Assembly: GCF_045062745.1 (NCBI RefSeq)
Contig: NZ_JBJGED010000049.1
Location: 1-41,901 of the forward strand
Reading direction: 5' to 3'
Length of the DNA stretch: 41,901 bases
Source: Paenibacillus_AA sp045062745
Lineage (GTDB): Bacteria > Bacillota > Bacilli > Paenibacillales > NBRC-103111
The position numbers and the translations under genes are program-made. Below the pieces are notes generated by a model. That model saw only the letters and a list, made by a program, of their open reading frames with translations, did not search any database and had not been told where the DNA came from. Positions 24,403 through 33,595 of this stretch are shown here, piece after piece; within the stretch, counting starts at the first letter, position 1; every line of letters begins with the position of its first letter.

Positions 24403-25587
24403 CTAGTGATGGAACAAGCGTACGCCGGAGTACACCATGACCATGTTGTAGTCGTTGGCCGCTTGGACGACCTCTTCGTCGCGCAGCGAGCTGCCGGCTT
24501 GGATGACATACTTCACGCCGCTGCGGCTAGCGCGGTCGAGGTTGTCGCGGAACGGCAGGAACGCGTCGGAGCCGTACGAGACGCCGGACAGGCCTTTCAG
24601 CCATTCGCGCTTTTCTTCGCGGGTCAGGCGGCGCGGTACTTCACTGAAGCTCTCTTTCCAGCTCGCTTCTTCTACCGGCGTCAGCTCATCTTCGAGCCAC
24701 AGGTCGATGGCATTGTTCTTCTCCGGACGGGCGAGGCCGGGACGGAACTGCATGTTCAGCGCGATCGGGTGCTGGCGCAAGTACCAGCGGTCGGCCTTGT
24801 CGCCTGCGAGGCGGGTGCAGTGAATCCGTGATTGCTGGCCTGCTCCGATGCCGATCGTCTGGCCGTCCAGCGCGTAGCAGATCGAGTTGGATTGCGTGTA
24901 TTTCAGAGTGATCAGCGCCACGAGCATATCGCGTTTCGCGGACTCCGGCAGCTCCTTGTTCTCGGTAACGATCTTCTCGAAGGCGGAGTTGTCGAGTATG
25001 CCGTTGTTGCGCTCCTGCTGAAGCGTCAGGCCGAACAGGTTGCGGCGCTCGATCGGATCCGGCGTGTAGTCCGGGTCGATCTGAAGGATCAGGAAGCCGC
25101 CGTTTTTCTTCGCCTTCAGGATCTCCAGCGCTTCCGGCGTGTAGCCTGGGGCGACGACGAGGTCGGACACTTCGCGCTTCAGCAGCGTGGCGGTGGACGC
25201 GTCGACGATGTCGCTCAGCGCCGCGCAGTCGCCGAAGGACGACATGCGGTCCGCTCCGCGTGCCCGGGCGTAGGCTGTGGCCAGCTCGGACAGCTCCAGG
25301 CCTTCTACGAAGTAGGCCTTCTTCAGCTCTTCGGACATGGGCGCGTAGACGGCCGCCCCGGCGGGGCTGACATGCTTGAACGAAGCGGCGGCAGGAAGGC
25401 CGGTCGCTTGGCGCAGCTCGCGTACGAGCTGGAAGCTGTTAAGCGCGTCCAGCAGGTTGATGAAGCCGGGGTCTCCGTTCAAGACGGTCAGCGGGAGCTC
25501 TCCGTGTTCGTTATACAGCTTCGCTTGCTTCTGGTGCGGGTTCATCCCGTAGCGCAAAGCGATTTCTTGGGTGGTCATGGGGATCAT
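24403..25587 (-). CDS. stand-alone AICAR formyltransferase (PurH C-terminal domain only)
   Basis: 394 residues. It transfers the formyl group of 10-formyl-tetrahydrofolate to AICAR. RYGMNPHQKQAKLYN at residue 12 is the sequence that, in ordinary PurH, starts the transformylase half after about 200 residues of cyclohydrolase. FKHVSPAGAAV holds the catalytic Lys-His pair, and MSSFGDCAALSDIVDA and VVAPGYTPEAL follow. No cyclohydrolase domain exists upstream: the preceding 297 bases are a non-coding palindrome. AGAGG is seven bases before the ATG at 25587; ATG 25578 is an alternative. Confidence 0.93.
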   Translation of the reverse strand: MIPMTTQEIALRYGMNPHQKQAKLYNEHGELPLTVLNGDPGFINLLDALNSFQLVRELRQATGLPAAASFKHVSPAGAAVYAPMSEELKKAYFVEGLELSELATAYARARGADRMSSFGDCAALSDIVDASTATLLKREVSDLVVAPGYTPEALEILKAKKNGGFLILQIDPDYTPDPIERRNLFGLTLQQERNNGILDNSAFEKIVTENKELPESAKRDMLVALITLKYTQSNSICYALDGQTIGIGAGQQSRIHCTRLAGDKADRWYLRQHPIALNMQFRPGLARPEKNNAIDLWLEDELTPVEEASWKESFSEVPRRLTREEKREWLKGLSGVSYGSDAFLPFRDNLDRASRSGVKYVIQAGSSLRDEEVVQAANDYNMVMVYSGVRLFHH

Positions 25588-25772
25588 TCACGTCCTCTAC
25601 AGTTAATGATGATGCGAATACGGCCGTTCCGAGGGTAAGGGGCTTCCTTCCGCTCAGACATCTTGTTTGAAACTCCCTTGATTGTAGGAGGGCCGGTGGT
25701 GGGAGTTTCAAGCCAAAACTCGCCGGAAGCCCTCCTTTCCCTCTCCACTCCTGGTCGCAAGTGAATGATCCC
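25580..25772. repeat. 193-bp imperfect palindrome between purN and the AICAR transformylase gene
   Basis: The ends are inverted copies of GGGATCATTCAC (25580-25591 and 25761-25772). The left end includes the start codon of the downstream gene. Inner pairs are GGGCTTCC (25640-25647/25725-25732) and a perfect 11-bp TTGAAACTCCC (25667-25677/25701-25711). Minus-strand RNA would fold into one long hairpin. No gene lies here. Confidence 0.65.
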
Positions 25773-25805
25773 TTGGGGTGGGTGGAGTAGGTAAAGGCTT
25801 GGGCT

Positions 25806-25886
25806 GGACCTTCCGGTCCTCGCCACTTTTTAAGGATCTATGTCGGCTGTAGAGTAACTTTTCTCCTTTACAGCTTGCCCAACACT

Positions 25887-25888
<2 letters not shown>
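25806..25888 (-). other. structured leader segment after purN
   Basis: GGACC-TTCC-GGTCC (25806-25819) is a small hairpin. GTAGAGT (25847) and ACTCTAC (25882-25888) form an outer pair, while TACAGC/GCTGTA in the same stretch form a competing pair. The outer pair runs into the purN stop codon. No known riboswitch consensus fits. Confidence 0.4.
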
Positions 25889-26509
<621 letters not shown>

Positions 26510-26513
<4 letters not shown>

Positions 26514-27550
26514 ACAATCGCCCCGTTAAACGTGACGATCTGTTCGCCCGGCGTGACCGTTCCGATCCGGTACGCCTTCTCACCTTGCGCTTCGGCGATG
26601 CGGACCGCTGCGTCAGCTTGATCCGCCGGCACGACGAGCACCATGCCGATGCCCATATTGAAGGTGCGGAACATGTCGTTGTTGCTGACCGATCCGGCTT
26701 GCTGCAGCAAGTGGAAGATCGGCAGAATCGGCCAGGAGCCATATTCGATCTGGACGTTTACACCCGCCGGCAGGACTCGGGGGATGTTCTCCAGGAAGCC
26801 GCCGCCCGTAATATGCGCCATGCCCTTGATGTTCACTTGCTCGAGCATCGTCAGCACTTGCTTCACATAGATGCGGGTCGGGGCCAGCAGTACGTCGCCC
26901 AGCTTGCCGTCCAAGCCTTCGACCGGCTCGTGCAGGCTGTAGCCCTTGTCTTCGAGCAGCAGCTTGCGCACGAGCGAAAAGCCGTTGCTGTGCACGCCGC
27001 TTGAAGCTAGGCCGATGACGACATCGCCCGGCACGATCGTGGAGCCGTCGATGATACGCTTCTTGTCGACGATGCCGACCGTGAAGCCGGCGATGTCATA
27101 CTCGCCTTGGCTGTACATGCCTGGCATCTCGGCCGTCTCGCCGCCGATCAGGGCGCAGCCCGCCTGCGAGCAGCCGTCCGCGATCCCCTTGACGATCGCT
27201 TCGATCTTCTCGGGAATGACTTTGTCGCAGGCCAGGTAGTCGAGGAAGAACAGCGGCTCCGCGCCGGACACGACTACGTCGTTCACGCACATGGCGACCG
27301 CGTCAATGCCGATCGTGTCGTGCTTGTCCATGGCGAAGGCAAGCTTCAGCTTCGTGCCTACGCCGTCCGTGCCGGACACGAGCACCGGCTCCTCGTACTT
27401 GTCCTTGTTGAGGCCGAACAAGGCGCCGAAGCCGCCGAGGTCCGTCAGCACTTCCGGCCGGAACGTCCGCTGGACGTGCTTCTTCATCCGGACGACCGCC
27501 TCGTTGCCTGCGGCGATGTCCACTCCCGCTTGTTTGTAAGCGTCCGACAT
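26510..27550 (-). CDS. purM: AIR synthetase (FGAM cyclo-ligase)
   Basis: 346 residues. It converts FGAM to AIR with ATP. Family motifs: VSGTDGVGTKLKLAFAMDKHDTIGIDAVAMCVNDVV, LIGGETAEMPGMY, GLASSGVHSNGFSLVRK and AHITGGGFLENIPRVLP. Overlaps purN by four bases. Separated from purF upstream by a 238-base gap that holds a palindromic element. Confidence 0.97.
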
Positions 27551-27578
27551 TAGTTAGCCCTCCGTTGGGAGCCGGCGT

Positions 27579-27755
27579 ATGAGGGATTTCGTTGGTTTGT
27601 GCAGCGCTCCGAAAGCGAATACCTCCGCTGCTCCCGTTGTAATGGACTTCCCTTATCCAATCAACCCATTCAGAGGTTGGAAGTCCATTACAAAAGGTCG
27701 CTTCTCCGGTATTTTCGCCTTCTCCGCTGGAGCCTTAAACCAAAGAAATCCTCAT
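27579..27755. repeat. 177-bp long imperfect palindrome between purM and purF
   Basis: Perfect 15-bp inner arms TTGTAATGGACTTCC (27637-27651) and its complement (27679-27693) enclose a 27-base loop. The palindrome continues outward with gaps through GCGAATACC/GGTATTTTCGC and TTGGTTT/AAACCAA to the ends ATGAGGGATTTC/GAAATCCTCAT. It looks like a small non-coding mobile element or a large RNA hairpin in the operon transcript. Confidence 0.7.
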
Positions 27756-27788
27756 CCCGGCTCGGGATTTTATATTAAAAGATTAGGC

Positions 27789-29267
27789 TCACTCGGAGCC
27801 AAACTTCACGGCTTGGGGATCGTCGACTTCGGTCGGGAACTGGTTGTCGAAGCAGGCGGTGCAATGCCCCGCATTCAGCTCGCCGCCCGGCCGCCCGATG
27901 CTGTCGAGCAAGCCCCGCTTGCTCAGGAAGTGCAAGGAATCGGCGTTGATCGCCTGCCGAATCTCCTCGACCGTCTTCGACGAAGCGATGAGCTCCTTGC
28001 GGTCCGGCGTGTCGATGCCGTAGAAGCAAGGATTCTTGAACGGCGGCGACGAGATGCGCACATGCACCTCTCGGGCCCCCGCCTCGCGCAGCAGGTTGAC
28101 GATGCGGAGCGACGTCGTCCCGCGGACGATCGAGTCGTCGATCATGACGACGCGCTTGCCCTCGACGACCTTGCGCACAGCGCTCAGCTTCATCTTGACT
28201 CCCTGCTCGCGCAGCTCCTGGCTCGGCTGGATGAACGTCCGGCCGGTGTAGCGGTTCTTGATCAGCCCGAGCTCGTACGGGATGCCCGTCTGCTCCGCGA
28301 AGCCGATCGCCGCCGAGATGCTCGAGTCCGGCACGCCGGTCACGACATCCGCGTCGACGAACGACTCGATCGCGAGCTGGCGCCCCATCCGTTTGCGCGC
28401 GCTGTGAATGTTGATCGCGTCGATGTCGCTGTCCGGCCGCGAGAAGTAGATGTACTCCATCGCGCAGATCGCCCGATGCTTCATTTCCGTGTACCGGTCT
28501 TCCTTCAGCCCGTCCCGGTCCAGCACGAGCAGCTCGCCCGGCGCCACGTCGCGTTCGTAAGTCGCGCCAACCGCATCGAAGGCGCAAGTCTCGGACGCGA
28601 ACAAGTATGCGTCGCCCAAGCGACCCATCACGAACGGCCGCAAGCCATGCGGATCGAGCGCCGCGATGAACTTGTCCCGCGTGATGAACAGGAACGCGAA
28701 TGCGCCGTTCAGCTGCTGCAGCGCTTCCTTCACCGCCAATACGATATCGTCGTGCTGCGAGCGCGCGATCAGATGGGCCACGACCTCCGTGTCGCTCGTC
28801 GTCTGGAAGATCGAGCCTTGACGCTCCAGCCGGCGGCGAATCTCGGGCGCGTTCACGATGTTCCCGTTCGTGGCGATCGCGAGATCGCCCTCCCGGTACT
28901 TGAACACGAGCGGTTGGGCGTTCACCAGCTTGCTCTCACCGGAGGTCGAATAACGTACGTGAGCGATGGCGACATCGCCTTTCAACGAAGCAAGCTTGTC
29001 GTTGTCGAACACTTCCTTCACCAAGCCCATGTCTCGGTGGAACTGGAATGACTCGCCGTCCGTCGTGCAGATCCCCGCGCTCTCCTGCCCCCGATGCTGC
29101 AGGGCATGCAGCCCGTAATAACACAACTGGGAAGCGTCGGCATGCCCGTACACCCCGAACACGCCGCACTCTTCTTTCAATTTATCGAACAAATTCTCTT
29201 TAGTGATGCCCTCGTTGTAATAGCGTCCGGTCCACAATCCGCTTGGCGTTCTCACTGCATCAAGCAT
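27789..29267 (-). CDS. purF: amidophosphoribosyltransferase
   Basis: 492 residues. First committed step: PRPP + glutamine to phosphoribosylamine. A propeptide precedes the N-terminal nucleophile in EECGVFGVYGHADA (Cys at about residue 34). ALQHRGQESAGICT follows, and the PRPP loop is VVMIDDSIVRGTTSLRIV. Cysteines in SETCAFD, NPCFYG and GHCTACF match the 4Fe-4S ligands of the B. subtilis type. Its start overlaps the purL end by 16 bases. The propeptide is longer than the 11 residues of B. subtilis, so a later start cannot be excluded. Confidence 0.97.
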   Translation of the reverse strand: MLDAVRTPSGLWTGRYYNEGITKENLFDKLKEECGVFGVYGHADASQLCYYGLHALQHRGQESAGICTTDGESFQFHRDMGLVKEVFDNDKLASLKGDVAIAHVRYSTSGESKLVNAQPLVFKYREGDLAIATNGNIVNAPEIRRRLERQGSIFQTTSDTEVVAHLIARSQHDDIVLAVKEALQQLNGAFAFLFITRDKFIAALDPHGLRPFVMGRLGDAYLFASETCAFDAVGATYERDVAPGELLVLDRDGLKEDRYTEMKHRAICAMEYIYFSRPDSDIDAINIHSARKRMGRQLAIESFVDADVVTGVPDSSISAAIGFAEQTGIPYELGLIKNRYTGRTFIQPSQELREQGVKMKLSAVRKVVEGKRVVMIDDSIVRGTTSLRIVNLLREAGAREVHVRISSPPFKNPCFYGIDTPDRKELIASSKTVEEIRQAINADSLHFLSKRGLLDSIGRPGGELNAGHCTACFDNQFPTEVDDPQAVKFGSE

Positions 29268-31495
29268 GGGATCGCATCCTTCCAGACCTTCTCCAGCTCA
29301 GCGACGGCCGTACCTACAACCGCCTTGCCGTTCACGCTAACCGACAGAGCGGCCCCGCCGACCTTACCCAGCTCCGTCACCGGCACGCCTTGCTCCGCCA
29401 CGAACCGCGCCAGCTCAGCCGCCTTCTCAGGCGAAGCGCTCAGCAGAATGCGCGACTGGCTTTCGCTGAACAGCGCATGGTCCGCACGCAGCGCGGTAGC
29501 CACGTTCACGACCGCCCCGCGCTTGCCGCTGATGCAGCTCTCAGCCAAAGCTACAGCCAAGCCGCCGTCGGACAAGTCGTGCGCCGAAGCGACGAGCCCT
29601 TGCTGAATCGCCTTCAGCACGGTGTTCAGCAAGCGCTTCTCAACATCCAGATCCAATACCGGAGGACGCCCTTCGGTTACGCCGTGCAGCACCTTCTGGA
29701 ACTCCGTGCCGCCCAGTTCAGCCTTCGTCTCGCCCAGAAGGAAGATAACGTCGCCGTCTTGCTTGAACGCTTGGGTCGTGATGTGGTCGTGATCGTGGAT
29801 CAGCCCGACCATGCCGACCACCGGCGTCGGGTAGATCGCGCCCTTCGCGTTCTCGTTGTACAAGCTGACGTTCCCGCCGATAACGGGCGTCTCGAGCACG
29901 CGGCAAGCTTCGGACATGCCGTCGACCGCCTTCTCCAGCTGCCAGAAAATTTCCGGCTTCTCCGGATTTCCGAAGTTCAGGTTGTCCGTAATCGCGAGAG
30001 GCTCGGCGCCGGAGCACACGATGTTGCGCGCCGCTTCGCTGACCGCGATTTTGCCGCCGACTTCAGGATCCAGGTACACGAACCGCCCGTTGCAGTCGGT
30101 CGTCATCGCAAGCGCTTTGCGAGTTCCAGGCACTCCGACAACAGCGGCATCCGAACCCGGACGCACGTAAGTTTCCGTCCGGACCATATAGTCGTATTGA
30201 TTGTAGACCCATTCCTTGTTCGCCACCGTCGGAGACGCCAACACTTGCTTCAACGCGTCGTCCAAGTCGATGACTTCCACATACCGGGTCGTATCGATCG
30301 AAGCACTCGCTTCATAGTAAGCCGGCACCTTAGAAGGCTTGTTGTACACCGGGCACTCGTCGACGAGTGCTTTGACCGGCATATCGGCCACTTGCTCGCC
30401 CTTGTGGAACAACCGCAGACGTCCGTCGTCCGTTACTTTGCCCACCTTCGCGCAGAGCAAGCCCCAACGCTCGAAGATCTCTTTCGCTTGCGCCTCATGC
30501 TCCGGCTTCACGACGAACAGCATCCGTTCTTGCGACTCGGACAGCATCATCTCGTACGGTGTCATGCCGGTCTCGCGTTGCGGCACCTCGTCCAGATACA
30601 GCTCCATGCCGTTGCCCGCTTTACTCGCCATCTCCGAGCTGGAGCAGGTGAGCCCTGCCGCGCCCATATCTTGAATGCCGACGACGATGCCTGAATTGAT
30701 CAGCTCGAGGCACGCTTCCAGCACGAGCTTCTCCATGAACGGATCGCCCACTTGAACCGCCGGACGCTTCGCTTCGGACTCGGCCGTCAGTTCCTCGGAC
30801 GCGAACGTAGCCCCGTGAATGCCGTCGCGGCCCGTTGCCGGTCCGACGTAGAACACTGGGTTGCCGATGCCTTGCGCGACACCCTTCTGAATTTTATCGT
30901 GATCGATCAAGCCTACGCACATCGCGTTCACGAGCGGATTGCCTTCGTAGCTCTCGTCGAACATCACTTCGCCGCCGACCGTCGGGATGCCGATACAGTT
31001 GCCGTAGCCCGCGATGCCGGACACGACGTGCTCGAACAAATATTTCACCCGATCGTTCTTCAGCGACCCGAACCGGAGCGAGTTAAGTGATGCCACCGGA
31101 CGTGCGCCCATCGAGAAAATGTCGCGGATAATGCCGCCTACACCCGTAGCCGCACCTTGGTAAGGTTCGATCGCGGAAGGGTGGTTATGGCTTTCAATTT
31201 TGAACACGACCGCTTGCTTGTCGCCGATATCGACGATTCCGGCGCCTTCGCCCGGTCCCATCAGGACGCGAGGACCCGAGGTGGGGAAACGGCGCAACAG
31301 CGGTTTCGAATTTTTATAAGAGCAATGCTCGGACCACATGACGCTGAATACGCCGATCTCGACATAGTTCGGATTCCGCCCGAGAAACCCGCAGATCAGC
31401 TCGTATTCGGCATCGGACACGCCCATTTGCTTGTAGATCTTCTGCTCCGCGATTTGCTGTGCGGTAGGCTCTTTAACCGACAACTGCTGTGCCAT
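29252..31495 (-). CDS. purL: FGAM synthase, large (PurL) subunit
   Basis: 747 residues, the short PurL form that works with PurQ and PurS. It uses ATP and ammonia to turn FGAR into FGAM. MWSEHCSYKNSKPLLRRFPT, ESHNHPSAIEPYQGAATGVGGIIRD, GIQDMGAAGLTCSSSEMA and HDLSDGGLAVALAE are standard. GGAGGGAGAAAC precedes the ATG, inside the end of purQ (23-base overlap). Confidence 0.97.
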   Translation of the reverse strand: MAQQLSVKEPTAQQIAEQKIYKQMGVSDAEYELICGFLGRNPNYVEIGVFSVMWSEHCSYKNSKPLLRRFPTSGPRVLMGPGEGAGIVDIGDKQAVVFKIESHNHPSAIEPYQGAATGVGGIIRDIFSMGARPVASLNSLRFGSLKNDRVKYLFEHVVSGIAGYGNCIGIPTVGGEVMFDESYEGNPLVNAMCVGLIDHDKIQKGVAQGIGNPVFYVGPATGRDGIHGATFASEELTAESEAKRPAVQVGDPFMEKLVLEACLELINSGIVVGIQDMGAAGLTCSSSEMASKAGNGMELYLDEVPQRETGMTPYEMMLSESQERMLFVVKPEHEAQAKEIFERWGLLCAKVGKVTDDGRLRLFHKGEQVADMPVKALVDECPVYNKPSKVPAYYEASASIDTTRYVEVIDLDDALKQVLASPTVANKEWVYNQYDYMVRTETYVRPGSDAAVVGVPGTRKALAMTTDCNGRFVYLDPEVGGKIAVSEAARNIVCSGAEPLAITDNLNFGNPEKPEIFWQLEKAVDGMSEACRVLETPVIGGNVSLYNENAKGAIYPTPVVGMVGLIHDHDHITTQAFKQDGDVIFLLGETKAELGGTEFQKVLHGVTEGRPPVLDLDVEKRLLNTVLKAIQQGLVASAHDLSDGGLAVALAESCISGKRGAVVNVATALRADHALFSESQSRILLSASPEKAAELARFVAEQGVPVTELGKVGGAALSVSVNGKAVVGTAVAELEKVWKDAIPCLMQ

Positions 31496-32165
31496 GTTTC
31501 TCCCTCCATGCGTTCAAGATCGATGTGAACATCCGCTTGCCGTCCTCCGAGCCGAGCAGTTGGTGCACCGCGCGCTCCGGATGCGGCATCATGCCGAGCA
31601 CGTTCCCTTGCTTGTTGCAGATGCCCGCAATGCCGTCGATCGAGCCGTTCGGGTTCTCTACCGCATACCGGAACACGATCTGGTTGTTCGCCTTCAGTTC
31701 GGCCAGCGTTGCTTCGTCGCAGTAGTAGTTGCCTTCGCCGTGCGCGATCGGAATGTCGATCTCTTCCCCAGCCGTATATTGCGTTGTGAACGGAGTATTC
31801 GCATTCTCCACACGCAGCATCGACGAATGGCAGCGGAACTTCAGCGTCTGGTTGCGCAGCATGGCGCCGGGCAGCAAGCCCGATTCCAACAGAATCTGGA
31901 ACCCGTTGCAAATCCCCAGCACGAATTTCCCTTGCTCAGCCGCCTTCACCACTTCATTCATAACAGGAGCGAAACGCGAGATGGCCCCGCAACGCAAGTA
32001 ATCCCCGTAGGAGAAGCCCCCCGGCACGAGAATCGCATCGTATTTGGACAAATCCGTCGTCGTATGCCAGACATAATCGACCGATTGGCCGATCGTCGTT
32101 TCTACTGCCTTGTAACAATCGATGTCGCAGTTCGAACCCGGAAACACGAGCACTGCAAAATTCAT
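31473..32165 (-). CDS. purQ: FGAM synthase, glutaminase (PurQ) subunit
   Basis: About 230 residues from the Met at 32165 (MNFAVLVFPGSNCDIDCYKA). The frame is open to 32204 but that extension is not family-like. Class I glutamine amidotransferase: nucleophile Cys in FVLGICNGFQILLESGLL, and His/Glu in MMPHPERAVHQLLG. It supplies ammonia to PurL. Overlaps purL by 23 bases. Confidence 0.96.
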   Translation of the reverse strand: MNFAVLVFPGSNCDIDCYKAVETTIGQSVDYVWHTTTDLSKYDAILVPGGFSYGDYLRCGAISRFAPVMNEVVKAAEQGKFVLGICNGFQILLESGLLPGAMLRNQTLKFRCHSSMLRVENANTPFTTQYTAGEEIDIPIAHGEGNYYCDEATLAELKANNQIVFRYAVENPNGSIDGIAGICNKQGNVLGMMPHPERAVHQLLGSEDGKRMFTSILNAWREKHGTAVVG

Positions 32166-32242
32166 TATCCTATCCTCCCTTGATCTCCCCAGCCCGGGGT
32201 CCACATCCGATGCGTTAGCCCTTCCAGTGTGTCAACCGTATC

Positions 32243-32485
32243 CTAATTCAACTGGTAACGGTAGTCTTCGATGACCGTGTTCGCCAGCAGCTTCTCGCAC
32301 ATCGCCTTCACGCGAGTCTCCGCTTCCGCCCGATCCGTCGTGTCCAGCGCCAGCTCCATGTACTTGCCGATGCGCACCTTGCCCACTTCCGAGAAGCCCA
32401 TCGAGTGCAAGGCGCCTTGTACGGCGTTGCCCTGCGGGTCTAATACGTTTTCTTTGATCGTTACATATACGGTTGCTTTGATCAT
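32243..32485 (-). CDS. purS: FGAM synthase, PurS subunit
   Basis: About 80 residues starting MIKATVYVTIKENVLDPQGNAVQGALHSMGF, the standard PurS start. An in-frame TTG at 32494 lies too close to GGGGAGG, which is 11 bases before this ATG. PurS bridges PurL and PurQ. Upstream is a 200-base gap with a dispersed repeat. Confidence 0.95.
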   Translation of the reverse strand: MIKATVYVTIKENVLDPQGNAVQGALHSMGFSEVGKVRIGKYMELALDTTDRAEAETRVKAMCEKLLANTVIEDYRYQLN

Positions 32486-32524
32486 GGATTCCAAGTCCTC
32501 CCCGGATATTGTCCCAGTGTATTT

Positions 32525-32643
32525 ATAAGAAAAGCTCTTTTAGGAGCTTCTCGGAGATGTCGCCGAGTCCTTCTTTAGAGGTAGCTTTTCTTGCGAGCAG
32601 AAAGTTTAAATTCCAGGCCGGAATTTTGTACTTTCTTTACTCT
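32525..32643. repeat. dispersed 120-bp repeat, copy A, between purS and purC
   Basis: About 85-90% identical by hand alignment to copy B at 37009-37128, in the same orientation. Two hairpins: AAGAAAAGCT (from 32527) with AGCTTTTCTT (ending 32592), and AGAAAGT..AAATTCC with GGAATTT...ACTTTCT. Several differences between the copies fall in loops or keep pairing. Non-coding. In this position it is part of the pur mRNA. Confidence 0.85.
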
Positions 32644-32687
32644 TCGAAAAAAGAGCGGTTTACCCGTCGAGCCATTCATTCCAAAAG

Positions 32688-33587
32688 TTAATCCTGCGTC
32701 AAACGTCTCCAGATATCGCGATAACGCCGTGTCGTCTCGGCGACCACTTCCGCGGGCAACGGATCGGGGGTGCTGTTCTTGTCCCAATCCGAGTTCAAGA
32801 GGTACGTCCGCACCGGTTCCTTGTCCATCCCATCGATCTCGATGTCGTACGCGTACTTTTCCTTCGCCCAAAAACGGGAGGAATCCGGAGTAAACACTTC
32901 GTCGATCAAAATAACCTGGCCGTCCACAATGCCGAACTCGAACTTCGTATCCGCCAGGATGATGCCGCGCTTCTCGCAGTAGGCATGCGCGTATTCGTAC
33001 AGCCTAAGGCTCTTGTCCCGCAGCTCGGCCGCGAGCTCCTTCCCAACCAGCTCTTCCATCCGCTCGAACGGGATGTCCTCGTCGTGGCCCACATCGTTTT
33101 TGGCGGCCGGCGTGAAGATCGGCTTCTCGAACCGCTCATTTTTGCGCAGACCTGCAGGCAAATCGATGCCGTTAATCTGACCGGTTTTCTCGTATTGTCT
33201 CCAGCCGCCCCCGGTAATATAGCCGCGCACGACGCACTCAATGTCGATCCGCTCCGCCTTTTTCGTCACCATGAATCGGTCCTTCAGCAGCTCCTCGGAG
33301 CCCCCCGCCACGATGCCGTCCAGCTTCTCGATGTCCGCATGGACCACATGATTCGGCTGAATCGCCGCCGTCTCCTCGAACCAGAACTTGCTGATCTGAT
33401 TCAGCACGTTGCCCTTATCCGGCACGGCCGGGGACAGGATGTAATCGAACGCCGAGATCCGGTCCGTCACGACGATCAGGTAATGCTCGCCGAGGTCGTA
33501 GATTTCCCGAACCTTGCCTTTATACTTGATGGGGACATTAATGAATTCCGCCGCACTGGAAATCGCTTGTACTTCGCTCACCCTCAT
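32688..33587 (-). CDS. purC: SAICAR synthetase
   Basis: 299 residues. It joins CAIR and aspartate with ATP. IKYKGKVREIYDLGEHYLIVVTDRISAFDYIL, ECVVRGYITGGGW and ILADTKFEFGIVDG...VFTPDSSRFW are diagnostic. At about 300 residues it is longer than the 240-residue B. subtilis form and closer to the longer SAICAR synthetase type. Starts 8 bases after the purB stop. Confidence 0.96.
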   Translation of the reverse strand: MRVSEVQAISSAAEFINVPIKYKGKVREIYDLGEHYLIVVTDRISAFDYILSPAVPDKGNVLNQISKFWFEETAAIQPNHVVHADIEKLDGIVAGGSEELLKDRFMVTKKAERIDIECVVRGYITGGGWRQYEKTGQINGIDLPAGLRKNERFEKPIFTPAAKNDVGHDEDIPFERMEELVGKELAAELRDKSLRLYEYAHAYCEKRGIILADTKFEFGIVDGQVILIDEVFTPDSSRFWAKEKYAYDIEIDGMDKEPVRTYLLNSDWDKNSTPDPLPAEVVAETTRRYRDIWRRLTQD

Positions 33588-33595
33588 TGCCCCCT

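Noticed and set aside
25584..25826. 80-codon frame between purN and the transformylase gene
   Set aside because: Lies in the palindromic element, low-complexity Arg/Pro translation, no start signals. It does not encode a missing PurH cyclohydrolase half.
25588..25886. ZTP or THF riboswitch before the AICAR transformylase gene
   Set aside because: Expected from the gene's substrate, but the conserved cores of neither class are present.
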